This document shows positions 40,421 through 47,922 of a DNA stretch of 50,025 nt, piece after piece. The notes beneath the pieces are model-generated. The model had not been told where the DNA came from. It searched no databases and worked only from the letters and a program-made list of their open reading frames with translations. Source of the DNA: an uncultured Spartobacteria bacterium. Its GTDB lineage: Bacteria; Verrucomicrobiota; Verrucomicrobiia; Chthoniobacterales; UBA6821. Position 1 is the first letter of the stretch; each line of letters opens with the position of its first letter. The stretch is from positions 1-50,025 of the forward strand of contig CAIOJL010000026.1 in NCBI GenBank assembly GCA_903858595.1. The letters are read 5' to 3'. The translations under genes and the position numbers were made by a program.

Positions 40421-41908
40421 TTACAAGACACTGGCGAAGCATGCTCCCTGTCTGAGAGAGCGGAATGCTTCTCCAAGGGTGGAGATCACTGAGGAGGCGG
40501 AGAGCGACTCCTGAGAATCAGTCCCGTTGAAGATGGCAATCTCACTGGCTCGTCCGCAGAGCCACGCGCCGAGCATGCCTGCATCACGGCAGGAATGGCC
40601 CGCCCCGATCAGTGCCGCGCAGACACCTGTCAGGACATCTCCCATCCCTCCGCTTCCCATTCCCGGGTTGCCGGTGCTGTTAAAAACGAGCGGGTTTCCC
40701 TCCTTCGCAATAATCGTCCTGGCACCCTTGAGTAGGAGTGTCACGGGATATTTCTGCGTAAAATCCGTTGCCCAATCCCTGCGTGTCCTTCCATCCTGCG
40801 GAAAGAGGCGCTCCATCTCACCTGGATGGGGGGTGAGAAGACGCGGACCGGCGCAATGGGAGAGCAGTGAGGGGGCGGCAGCGACTGCATTGAGTGCATC
40901 GGCATCGACCACGCAAGGGATCCGGCTGTCTCGGACAAGTCCCCGCAGTTCTTCGTGATGCTCTGCTCCAAGGCCAGGCCCGAGAGCCAGGACATCCAGT
41001 TTCTCCGTTGGAATATCGTTATAGGAGGCTATCGCCTGAACCATCACTTCCGGGATGCAGGAAGAAGCCAGCAGATCGTGGCAGTCCGGCAGGGCATAAA
41101 GAGTCACCAGTCCTCCGCCAGCATGGACCGCCGCCGCTGAACAAAGCCCTGCCGCACCCAGAAAGCCACTCGACCCGGCCAGGATCCCGATATGCCCGTA
41201 AGTCCCCTTGTAGGAGTCATAGTCACGGATAGGGAGAAGTGGCCGGAGCGCTAATGCCGTAGAAATACTGGAGGGATCACCACCTTCTATCGGAACTCCG
41301 GGCAACTCAACCAAGGCGAGACGACCCACAACAGACGTTGCAGCGTCAGCGAGAAGCCCCGTTTTCACGGCACCAAGAGTCACCGTCAGATCGGCCTGCA
41401 CGCACTCTCCAGGCATCTCTCCCGTCGTTGCATCCAGACCGGAAGGAAGATCCACAGCTACGGTAAAGCCTCCCGATTTTCTGCGCAGCTCGTTCATCTC
41501 ACGGATCAGCTCCTGAATAGCGCCGCGAGGCGCACCGGAGGCACCAATGCCAAGCAATCCGTCCAGCAGCAATAGAGGACCGGTAATCATGGGAGCAGAA
41601 TGGATGACTTCAGCACCATGAAGAGCCAGGAGATGCAACCTTGAGAGTTCAGCCATTTCAGACTCGGGCGCGGCCAGGCGGATCAGTATCTTCCACCCCT
41701 GATTGAGCAGATGCCGCACACAGACTAGGCCATCGCCTCCATTATGCCCCTTTCCGCAATAAAGCACGATGGTACCGGGATTAGGAAAGAACTGCCCGAT
41801 ACATCTTGCAATCCCCTCACCCGCAATTTGCATAAGCCCCTCGGGAGTGGCCCCGTTCCGAAAAGCCAGTTCCTCGGCTGCTTTCATCTCTTGGGCTCTC
41901 ACTAGCAT
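40421..41908 (-). CDS. nnr: Bifunctional NAD(P)H-hydrate epimerase / ADP-dependent NAD(P)H-hydrate dehydratase
   Basis: This repair enzyme restores hydrated NADH and NADPH. The N-terminal epimerase (YjeF_N) has LYCGKGHNGGDGLVCVRHL and later AVDLPSGLDATTGEMPG. The C-terminal dehydratase (YjeF_C, ribokinase-like, from about 225) has VLALGPGLGAE, LTPHPGEMERLF and NPGMGSGGMGDVLTG, where the GxGD aspartate is catalytic. The 495-residue length fits the fused bacterial form. It stands alone on the minus strand, convergent with aroE (about 100-bp gap) and about 110 bp downstream of ispH, from which it is separated by short tandem repeats. Confidence 0.94.
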   Translation of the reverse strand: MLVRAQEMKAAEELAFRNGATPEGLMQIAGEGIARCIGQFFPNPGTIVLYCGKGHNGGDGLVCVRHLLNQGWKILIRLAAPESEMAELSRLHLLALHGAEVIHSAPMITGPLLLLDGLLGIGASGAPRGAIQELIREMNELRRKSGGFTVAVDLPSGLDATTGEMPGECVQADLTVTLGAVKTGLLADAATSVVGRLALVELPGVPIEGGDPSSISTALALRPLLPIRDYDSYKGTYGHIGILAGSSGFLGAAGLCSAAAVHAGGGLVTLYALPDCHDLLASSCIPEVMVQAIASYNDIPTEKLDVLALGPGLGAEHHEELRGLVRDSRIPCVVDADALNAVAAAPSLLSHCAGPRLLTPHPGEMERLFPQDGRTRRDWATDFTQKYPVTLLLKGARTIIAKEGNPLVFNSTGNPGMGSGGMGDVLTGVCAALIGAGHSCRDAGMLGAWLCGRASEIAIFNGTDSQESLSASSVISTLGEAFRSLRQGACFASVL

Positions 41909-41917
41909 CGAAAATGG

Positions 41918-41940
41918 GGCTATTGGCTATTTGGGCTATT
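41918..41940. repeat. Three GGCTATT repeats upstream of nnr
   Basis: GGCTATT occurs three times within 23 bp, with spacers of zero and two bases. It lies about 10 bp before the nnr start on the minus strand, so on the message it is AATAGCC three times in the leader. It may be slippage-derived, or a binding site. Confidence 0.4.
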
Positions 41941-41995
41941 AGACTTTTAGGATAAGCTGAAAAGAATCCCAAAGAGACTATACCTTCCACCCCGC

Positions 41996-42019
41996 CAACA
42001 GTCCAACAGTCCAACAGTC
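41996..42019. repeat. Three perfect 8-bp tandem repeats (CAACAGTC) after ispH
   Basis: CAACAGTC is repeated three times head to tail, starting two bases past the ispH stop. There is no hairpin potential, so it is not a terminator. Together with the GGCTATT repeats it makes the ispH-nnr gap unusually repetitive. Confidence 0.5.
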
Positions 42020-42021
42020 CT

Positions 42022-43233
42022 TTAGATCATTGGGATCTTCTCTCCGCGAAGGCTCAGCACCCGTAGCATGACCTCCTCGATAAGATTGTTCGGACAGGAA
42101 GCACCCGCCGTGATTCCGATCCGTGCATTGATATCCGCTTGGGGAAGCCAGGAGACTTCCGAAGAGATCTCTTTCTTCTGATGCAGATCGAAGTGACGGA
42201 TCAGGTCGGCATTCTCCAGACACTCCTGGTTCTGGATAAAATAGGTCGGCACGCTCTGCTCACCCATCTCGGCCAGGTGGGTTGTGTTGGAGCTGTTATA
42301 GCCGCCGACGACGAGTAGAAGGTCGAGAGGTTGGATCAGGAGTTCTTTCAGAGCATCCTGACGCTCCTGGGTTGCCCCGCAGATCGTGTCGAAGAGTCGG
42401 AAGTTCTTATCGCTTCCATCCCGCAGAGCGATGGCCTCTTTGAGTTTTCTCTGCACTGCTTCGGTCTCCTCTCGAAGCATGGTTGTCTGATTTGCCACGC
42501 CGATACGTTGGAGATGAAGATCGGGGTCGAACCCCTCGGAGAACCTTCCGTCAAACTCACGCAAAAACTCCTCCCGGCTGACCCTACCCAAGATATAGTC
42601 GCAGACACGGTCGGTCTCTTCAAGATTCAGGACGATCAGGTAACGCCCGTTACCATTACCCAGAGCGCGCGAGGCCGTGGCGCGGGTCTCCTCGTGCGAG
42701 GCCTTGCCATGGATGATGGAGGTGACCTCCTCGATGGCATTCTGTCTGACCCTCTTCCAGACACTCATGACATCGCCACAGGTAGTATCGACGATCCGGC
42801 AGCCATGACGCTTGATTTCCTCAACAAGAGGAACGGTTGTCCCGAATGCAGGTACAATCACGACATCTTCCGGCCCCAGATCCTCCACATGGGGACGTCC
42901 TGACTCATCGAGAAGATTCCTGATCCCCAGGGCAGCGATCTGGGCATTCACCTCGGGATTGTGAATGATTTCGCCGATCAGAAAGAGACGGGCATCGGGA
43001 AAGACCTTCCGGGCAGCATAGGCCAGATCAATGGCCCTCTCGACGCCGTAGCAGAATCCAAACTGCTTCGCCAAGCGGAGTGTCGTCTTCCCGGCGATCA
43101 GGACGGAACCATCCGCGCGCACCCTCTCGACAAGGCTGCTGTAGTAATGATGCTCCACCTGCTCCTGCACCCGCGCCATCACCTCCGGAGTCCGGAGGTT
43201 AACTTTCGCAGAGGCTGCAGGAGGAATGCTCAA
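42022..43233 (-). CDS. ispH: 4-hydroxy-3-methylbut-2-enyl diphosphate reductase
   Basis: IspH is the last step of the MEP pathway: an iron-sulfur enzyme that makes IPP and DMAPP. Its three cluster cysteines are at Cys61 (FGFCYGVERA), Cys152 (VDTTCGDVMSVW) and Cys380 (GASCPNNLIEE). With 403 residues it is of the long form known from cyanobacteria and plants, not the 310-residue E. coli form, with an N-terminal extension of about 45 residues. The start is TTG, with GTAGGA seven bases upstream, one of the few clear Shine-Dalgarno sites here. That site includes the stop of the L,D-transpeptidase gene. Confidence 0.92.
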   Translation of the reverse strand: MSIPPAASAKVNLRTPEVMARVQEQVEHHYYSSLVERVRADGSVLIAGKTTLRLAKQFGFCYGVERAIDLAYAARKVFPDARLFLIGEIIHNPEVNAQIAALGIRNLLDESGRPHVEDLGPEDVVIVPAFGTTVPLVEEIKRHGCRIVDTTCGDVMSVWKRVRQNAIEEVTSIIHGKASHEETRATASRALGNGNGRYLIVLNLEETDRVCDYILGRVSREEFLREFDGRFSEGFDPDLHLQRIGVANQTTMLREETEAVQRKLKEAIALRDGSDKNFRLFDTICGATQERQDALKELLIQPLDLLLVVGGYNSSNTTHLAEMGEQSVPTYFIQNQECLENADLIRHFDLHQKKEISSEVSWLPQADINARIGITAGASCPNNLIEEVMLRVLSLRGEKIPMI

Positions 43234-43242
43234 ACGTTATTC

Positions 43243-43884
43243 CTACTGCAAGACCGCAGCCTTGATCTTTTGGAAATAACTAGGCGAAGTCATTTCCTCG
43301 TTAGGGAGGTCTGGGTCATTATAATCCTGTGGGCGGGGAGTCTTGGCGCCCAAAGTCGCATCCTCAGGCTGGGTGTTGGCAATCTTCACTGGTGTACCAA
43401 CACGGGTCAGTTCCCAGAAATCTCCAGCATCATTGGCATGGAGGCGAATGCAACCGTGCGTCTTGGGCGTCGGCCAGACCCATCCCTGGTGGAAACCATA
43501 ACCGGGAGCGAATTCAACCCAATAAGGCATCGGATAACCGACATACCGGCCCTTGGCGCTGCCTGCCTCACAAGGAACAATGGCATCCCTCAGTACGGCA
43601 AATCCATAGCTGCCTGAACGCTTATTTCGCTCCTTGCGGGTGACGCAGAAGTTTCCTTTGGGGGTGGACTTGGATGGCATGCCGACGCAGCAAGCCGTCA
43701 CCAGAAGAGGACGGTTGCCTTCCATCACATAGACCATTTGCTTGGAGAGGGAGACCTTCACCACGACTTTGGAGGGATCCTTCGGCTTGTAGGCGGGTTG
43801 ATCATAGACGGCCCGTTGATTCAGTTGGGCGCAGCCTCCGAGGAAAAGGAATGGGAGTAGTAGGATGGGAAGAAATTGCTTCAT
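43243..43884 (-). CDS. L,D-transpeptidase lipoprotein (YkuD family)
   Basis: The 213-residue protein starts with a lipoprotein signal peptide (lipobox LGGC, Cys18), so it is anchored to a membrane from the periplasmic side. The YkuD domain follows from about residue 40 (KVVVKVSLSKQMVYVMEGNR), with catalytic Cys145 in THGCIRLHAND and the upstream histidine in GYGFHQGW. It would form 3-3 cross-links in peptidoglycan or attach proteins to it. It lies directly before ispH on the same strand (9 bp). A second, apparently inactive relative is encoded at 44565. Confidence 0.92.
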   Translation of the reverse strand: MKQFLPILLLPFLFLGGCAQLNQRAVYDQPAYKPKDPSKVVVKVSLSKQMVYVMEGNRPLLVTACCVGMPSKSTPKGNFCVTRKERNKRSGSYGFAVLRDAIVPCEAGSAKGRYVGYPMPYWVEFAPGYGFHQGWVWPTPKTHGCIRLHANDAGDFWELTRVGTPVKIANTQPEDATLGAKTPRPQDYNDPDLPNEEMTSPSYFQKIKAAVLQ

Positions 43885-43983
43885 CCTCTTATGAAAACCC
43901 GAAAAGGGAAGTGTGTCAAACCGTGGACTGCTTGGCGTGGGAGATAGGCACCCTCCTCGGGGACACCGCAGAGCATCGTTCTT

Positions 43984-44012
43984 TTGACCTTTTTCCCAGG
44001 AAGCACTATGTT
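43984..44012 (+). promoter_or_regulatory. Candidate sigma70-type promoter for the 44027 gene
   Basis: TTGACC, a 17-bp spacer, then TATGTT match five of six and four of six consensus bases. The predicted transcript start (about 44019) is only about eight bases before the ATG. The message would therefore have almost no leader, which agrees with the missing Shine-Dalgarno sequence. Confidence 0.45.
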
Positions 44013-44026
44013 CTCTGCACAGATTG

Positions 44027-44548
44027 ATGATTAAGGCAGACGATTTTAATTACGCGATGGAGAACACGCGCGTTGTAGTGCCTCCTGGCACTGCGATCGA
44101 GACCTATGGGCAGACCAGTTTCCGATTCCGACTCGTCACCGAACCGATGGACGAGGTCGGCACGGTTCGTCTCCGTCAGGGCATGATCCATGCGGAACGT
44201 CCCCGGATTCTCGCGCCCCATTACGTCAGCAAGCTGATCCTGGAGGGATTCGGGGAAAAAGCCCGCGACTTCGCCGGGTGGATGGAGGAGCAGAAAGACC
44301 TCCATTTTCTTCGCTACGGTTTTTCCCTGCGCAAGACCGACTACTCCGAGAATATCCTCCGGGAATCCAAGGATGAGCTTCTCGACAGACTGACGCAGCA
44401 ACTCCGGCGCGATGACGATCCCATGGATACCCTCATCGAGGGGGTCGACGAGGGATGGGAGGTCTGCCTGATGAAATTCACCATGGACCTCATCCAGCGC
44501 TCTGCCGGTGGTAATCTTTCGGAATGGAAGCGTCGCGGGCTGCTCTGA
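44027..44548 (+). CDS. Conserved-looking protein of unknown function
   Basis: The 173-residue acidic soluble protein has no signal peptide or membrane helix. The first half has beta-strand character (TRVVVPPGTAIETYGQTSFR, then VGTVRLRQGMIHAERPRIL). The second half is helical (KLILEGFGEKARDFAGWMEE and the later DELLDRLTQQLRRDDDP). I do not recognise a characterised family. The start is the ATG; a TTG directly before it would add one residue. It is the first of three genes (this, a LysM protein, accA) and is preceded by a good candidate promoter. The next gene starts 16 bp after its stop. Confidence 0.78.
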   Translation: MIKADDFNYAMENTRVVVPPGTAIETYGQTSFRFRLVTEPMDEVGTVRLRQGMIHAERPRILAPHYVSKLILEGFGEKARDFAGWMEEQKDLHFLRYGFSLRKTDYSENILRESKDELLDRLTQQLRRDDDPMDTLIEGVDEGWEVCLMKFTMDLIQRSAGGNLSEWKRRGLL

Positions 44549-44564
44549 CGCCACCACTAATCTC

Positions 44565-45470
44565 ATGCGAACTTTTAAAACCCTGACCCTTTTTCTTCTA
44601 GGCCTGCTGATTTTCGGATCGGCTAGCTATTTCGGCTACCAACTCTTTATCAAACCGGGGCGCTTGGAGAAGAAAGAGGAGGCCGCAGCCGTCGCGGCCA
44701 CCCCGACTCCCACGCCTGATCCGGGAGCCCATGAACTCCAGCGGCTGAAATCACTCCGGGCCGGCGGTGACATCATCGGCGCGCGTGACGGGTTGAAGAC
44801 TTGGATCGACTCCCATCCCCAATCCCCACTCCTGAAGGAGGCACGCCAAGAGCTGGGCTCCGCAAACTTGAGCCTGCTTTTCCAACCCTCTGGGAATCCC
44901 GAGGTCATCACCTATACGGTTGTCAAAGGGGATTCGCTCGCCAAGATCGCCTCCAAGCAAAAGTCGAATGCCGAGTTGATCCAAAAAGCCAACAGCCTTA
45001 CTGGGATAGGCCTCCAGATCGGCCAGCAACTCGTCATCCCCTCCCTAAAGACGTTGTTGGAACTCGACCGCAAAGCCAAGAGCCTGACACTTCTTGATAA
45101 TGGAACCTTTGTGAAAGAATATTCCCTGCTCTCCTCTCCAGCGGCACCCTCGAAGACCGTGCCCGCAGTGAACACGAAGATCCTCGACAAGATCGCCACC
45201 GCAGGAAGCAAAAGGGTCGCATTCGGAGACAAGGCCTACCCCCAAAGCGAGCGGATCATTCTACTGGCGGGGAATTCCTCCATTGTCGGTGTTGAGACCC
45301 CGATGGCGAGCACCGAACCACCTTCTCCTACCGTTCAGACTGGGACCAATGCGGCGCCTTCACCGACCCCATCCCCACTCCCCCTGCCTGGAGGCTATGT
45401 ACTCTCCAAGTCGGACCTGCTTGAGATCTTTCCGCTCGTCTCACGCAACACTCCGATCATCATCCACTGA
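44565..45470 (+). CDS. Membrane-anchored LysM protein with a degenerate L,D-transpeptidase-like domain
   Basis: The 301-residue protein has an N-terminal membrane helix (4-27), an Ala/Thr/Pro linker, a short helical repeat and a LysM peptidoglycan-binding domain (about 115-159, YTVVKGDSLAKIASKQ). The rest resembles a YkuD domain: LTLLDNGTFVKEYSLLSS looks like its first strands, and LLEIFPLVSRNTPIII at the end matches the segment after the active site. Where active members read HGCIRLS this protein has GGYVLS (276-281), so the catalytic His and Cys are gone, and a Pro/Ser/Thr-rich insert lies before it. It is probably a non-catalytic cell-wall protein. The ATG starts in the 16-bp gap after the preceding gene. 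Confidence 0.82.
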   Translation: MRTFKTLTLFLLGLLIFGSASYFGYQLFIKPGRLEKKEEAAAVAATPTPTPDPGAHELQRLKSLRAGGDIIGARDGLKTWIDSHPQSPLLKEARQELGSANLSLLFQPSGNPEVITYTVVKGDSLAKIASKQKSNAELIQKANSLTGIGLQIGQQLVIPSLKTLLELDRKAKSLTLLDNGTFVKEYSLLSSPAAPSKTVPAVNTKILDKIATAGSKRVAFGDKAYPQSERIILLAGNSSIVGVETPMASTEPPSPTVQTGTNAAPSPTPSPLPLPGGYVLSKSDLLEIFPLVSRNTPIIIH

Positions 45471-45504
45471 ACCTTTTTTTCACAGACGACAACTCCTTCT
45501 TTTC

Positions 45505-46449
45505 ATGAACGTCCAACCCCTCGACTTTGAACTCCCGGTAGCCGATCTCGAACGCCGTGTGGCCGATCTTGCTGAGAAGCGCAGCTCCGAGGATCCCCTG
45601 CTGGTCGCCGCCCGTCAGGATCTCGAGAAGGAGCGCAAGGCCCTCTACAGCAACCTCACCCCTTGGCAGCGAGTCCAGATCGCCCGCCACGCCACACGTC
45701 CCTATTTTCTGGATTATGTCGATGCCTGCGTGTCCGACTTCGTGGAACTCCACGGTGATCGCTACTTCGGTGACGATAAGGCGATGCCCGCAGGCATCGG
45801 CCGTATCGGAGGCCACCGCTGCGTGATCATCGGCCAGCAGAAGGGTCGCGACGTGAAGGAGAATGTCCTCCGCAATTTCGGCAGCCCCCATCCGGAGGGA
45901 TACCGCAAAGCCCTTCGCCTCATGAGATTGGCGGAGAAGTTCTCACTGCCTGTCCTCTGTTTCATCGACACACCCGGCGCTTATCCAGGAGTCGGTGCCG
46001 AGGAGAGGCATATCGCCGAGGCGATCGCCGTCAATCTTAGGGAGATGATGACCCTCAAAACACAGATCATCTCCCTCGTGATCGGCGAGGGAGGCAGCGG
46101 CGGGGCCCTCGGCATCGGCGTTGCGGACCGGGTCCTCATGCTGGAAAACTCCTACTACTCAGTCATCTCCCCGGAGGGATGTGCCGCCATCCTCTGGAAG
46201 CATCGCAAGCACGCTCCGGAGGCTGCAGCCGCCCTGAAACTTACCGCTGGTGATCTTCAGGAGTTCGGCTTGGTCGACGGGGTTCTCCCGGAACCTTTGG
46301 GCGGAGCACATCGCGATCCTGCGCTCATCTATGCGACAGTTACCGAGACGATTTCAGCTGTCATCACGGCCCTGAAGGAGATCCCGATGAAAAAGCTGCT
46401 GGAACAGCGCTACGACAAGTTCCGCAGCATGGGCGTCTTCTCGGAATAG
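45505..46449 (+). CDS. accA: Acetyl-CoA carboxylase carboxyltransferase subunit alpha
   Basis: AccA with AccD transfers the carboxyl group from biotin to acetyl-CoA, giving malonyl-CoA for fatty acid synthesis. The family pattern is complete: a helical N-terminus (MNVQPLDFELPVADLERRV), LTPWQRVQIARHATRPY, the oxyanion region FIDTPGAYPGVGAEERHIAE, and VIGEGGSGGALGIGVADRVL. At 314 residues it has normal size. The ATG follows CTCCTTCTTTTC, a pyrimidine run with no Shine-Dalgarno sequence, and readings starting inside the LysM gene are not credible. Its last 40 bp overlap the convergent rsmI gene. accD is not in the window. Confidence 0.95.
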   Translation: MNVQPLDFELPVADLERRVADLAEKRSSEDPLLVAARQDLEKERKALYSNLTPWQRVQIARHATRPYFLDYVDACVSDFVELHGDRYFGDDKAMPAGIGRIGGHRCVIIGQQKGRDVKENVLRNFGSPHPEGYRKALRLMRLAEKFSLPVLCFIDTPGAYPGVGAEERHIAEAIAVNLREMMTLKTQIISLVIGEGGSGGALGIGVADRVLMLENSYYSVISPEGCAAILWKHRKHAPEAAAALKLTAGDLQEFGLVDGVLPEPLGGAHRDPALIYATVTETISAVITALKEIPMKKLLEQRYDKFRSMGVFSE

Positions 46450-47207
46450 TTTTTTTTACGCTTTCCTTCCCCGCCCTCACCGACGTTTGCCGCGGAGGGA
46501 GAGATCACCAGCGTGACCTCCCCGCGTGGCGGGTTTTCAGTATAGTGGGCCGCAAGTTCCGCAGGCGTGCCATGAGAATACTCCTCATGAATTTTGGTGA
46601 GCTCCCTGGAGACACAGAGACGACTTTCAGGAGCCAGGAGAACAAGATCCGTAAGGCAGGCAACTAAACGATGGGGTGATTCGAAATAGATTCCCGTCAT
46701 GCCGAGTCCGATGGCACGGCGGAGTTCCGATCTCCTTCCCGAACCCGACGAGGGAAGAAAGCCTCCGAAATGAAAGGGCACAGGGGGGAGGCCGCTTCCA
46801 ACAAGGGCTGTCGTGACCGCACTGGGGCCTGGAAGAACAGTGTATTCGACTTTTTCCTTGATGCATTCCCTGACCAGGCGGAAACCCGGATCGCTCACCG
46901 AGGGAGTCCCCGCATCGGTCACCAGGCACAGTTTTTCACCGCTCCCGAGACGTGCCATCAATTCAGGAAGGCGTCTCTCCTCATTATGTTCATGGAAACT
47001 GATGAGGGGCTTGCGAATCTCCAGATGGGCCAGAAGTTGGCCCGTCCGCCGCGTATCCTCGGCGATGACTCCATCACAGTAGCGCAATGCCTCGATCGCC
47101 CTCAACGTGAGGTCGCCGAGATTGCCGATCGGCGTAGCAACTAGCGTCAGGGGAGGCAATGACTTCTGGCTTGAATGTACCTCTTTTTGATCAGCTTGGT
47201 CGTTCAT
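46410..47207 (-). CDS. rsmI: 16S rRNA (cytidine1402-2'-O)-methyltransferase
   Basis: RsmI methylates C1402 in the ribosomal decoding centre. The SAM-binding fold shows LTLVATPIGNLGDLTLRAIE, VIAEDTRRTGQLL, CLVTDAGTPSVSDPG and LPGPSAVTTALVGSG, all typical. At 265 residues it is slightly short of the usual 280-290. The core ends with GEVTLVISP, and the last 25 or so residues (GEGGEGKRKKNYSEKTPMLR) are untypical and read into the antisense of accA. The stop therefore lies 40 bp inside accA, a tail-to-tail overlap. About 190 bp without genes separate it from lptE upstream. Confidence 0.93.
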   Translation of the reverse strand: MNDQADQKEVHSSQKSLPPLTLVATPIGNLGDLTLRAIEALRYCDGVIAEDTRRTGQLLAHLEIRKPLISFHEHNEERRLPELMARLGSGEKLCLVTDAGTPSVSDPGFRLVRECIKEKVEYTVLPGPSAVTTALVGSGLPPVPFHFGGFLPSSGSGRRSELRRAIGLGMTGIYFESPHRLVACLTDLVLLAPESRLCVSRELTKIHEEYSHGTPAELAAHYTENPPRGEVTLVISPSAANVGEGGEGKRKKNYSEKTPMLRNLS

Positions 47208-47284
47208 CCGTCCCGATTATTACCTCTACCCATCCTCTGTCTACTCCTCTCTTGGACGTTTCATCATTATCTGCCGATCCTCCC

Positions 47285-47313
47285 GGATCAGGCATCCTTG
47301 GATCACCTGATCC
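47285..47313. other. Inverted repeat in the lptE-rsmI gap
   Basis: GGATCAGG pairs with CCTGATCC across a 13-base loop that itself contains GGATC. There is no T run on either strand, so a terminator is unlikely. It could be a binding site or a leader structure for rsmI. The rest of the 187-bp gap holds only C/T-rich sequence resembling the tracts before xylB and ubiX. Confidence 0.3.
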
Positions 47314-47394
47314 CAGGACTTCTCGGCCGAAGCCTCGAATGATTAAGCCGCGTTCCCACGCGCCTTTTCATACTTCTGACTTCATCCTTTCAGA

Positions 47395-47922
47395 TCACCA
47401 TCCCTCCGAAACCTTGCTCACCAGACTCTCGGCCATGCGCTGGGCAGCGATCGGATAATTCATGTTCTGAGTGGTGACGAGGTCCGAGTTGACGAGATCG
47501 GATTCGGTGAAGAAGGGCGTGACCCCGATAGCGGTACCCTTCATCAGCTCGGCCCCGGAAACGCGGTCGATCACACGATAAGAAACCTTCAGCGTCAGTT
47601 CGAACTCCGAAGTCTGCAACACGTTGCTTGAGAAGACGCGCATCGGTTGCTTCTCCACACTCACAATCGTACCCTCGACGATGGCATCGGCTCTATCCGC
47701 GGACTCGATCTGATAGGTTCCATCCTTCTGGAACTGCTTCACGACAGCATCAGCCGTCTGCGCCTCGAGTCTGGGAATGAGCGTTGAGTTCTTAAAGGTG
47801 TTAACCGCTAGTGTCGAGACGCGGCGCATCGGTGTCGGCTTGATCTCTCCCAGATGATAGCCGCATCCGCCAAGAGCCAGGAAAAGCGGAAAAAGAAGTA
47901 GGATTCTGAGGTTCGTCATCAT
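47395..47922 (-). CDS. lptE: LptE-like outer-membrane lipoprotein
   Basis: The 175-residue protein has a lipoprotein signal peptide (lipobox ALGGC, Cys20), followed at once by GYHLGEIKPTPMRRVSTLAV, the opening typical of LptE/RlpB. It then has FKNSTLIPRLEAQTADAVVK, ADAIVEGTIVSVEKQP and a helical C-terminus. LptE plugs the LptD barrel that inserts lipopolysaccharide into the outer membrane. lptD is not in the window. Its start overlaps the stop of the BamD-like gene by ATGA, so two outer-membrane assembly functions are translationally coupled. Confidence 0.85.
   Translation of the reverse strand: MMTNLRILLLFPLFLALGGCGYHLGEIKPTPMRRVSTLAVNTFKNSTLIPRLEAQTADAVVKQFQKDGTYQIESADRADAIVEGTIVSVEKQPMRVFSSNVLQTSEFELTLKVSYRVIDRVSGAELMKGTAIGVTPFFTESDLVNSDLVTTQNMNYPIAAQRMAESLVSKVSEGW

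Noticed and set aside
40407-40425. GCCGTCGGC followed by ATTTTT after aroE as a terminator
   Set aside because: The loop would be one base, so the stem cannot close properly.
43885-44023. Possible small RNA gene between the L,D-transpeptidase and the 44027 gene
   Set aside because: No stable extended fold or terminator is visible. The region is explained by two divergent promoters.
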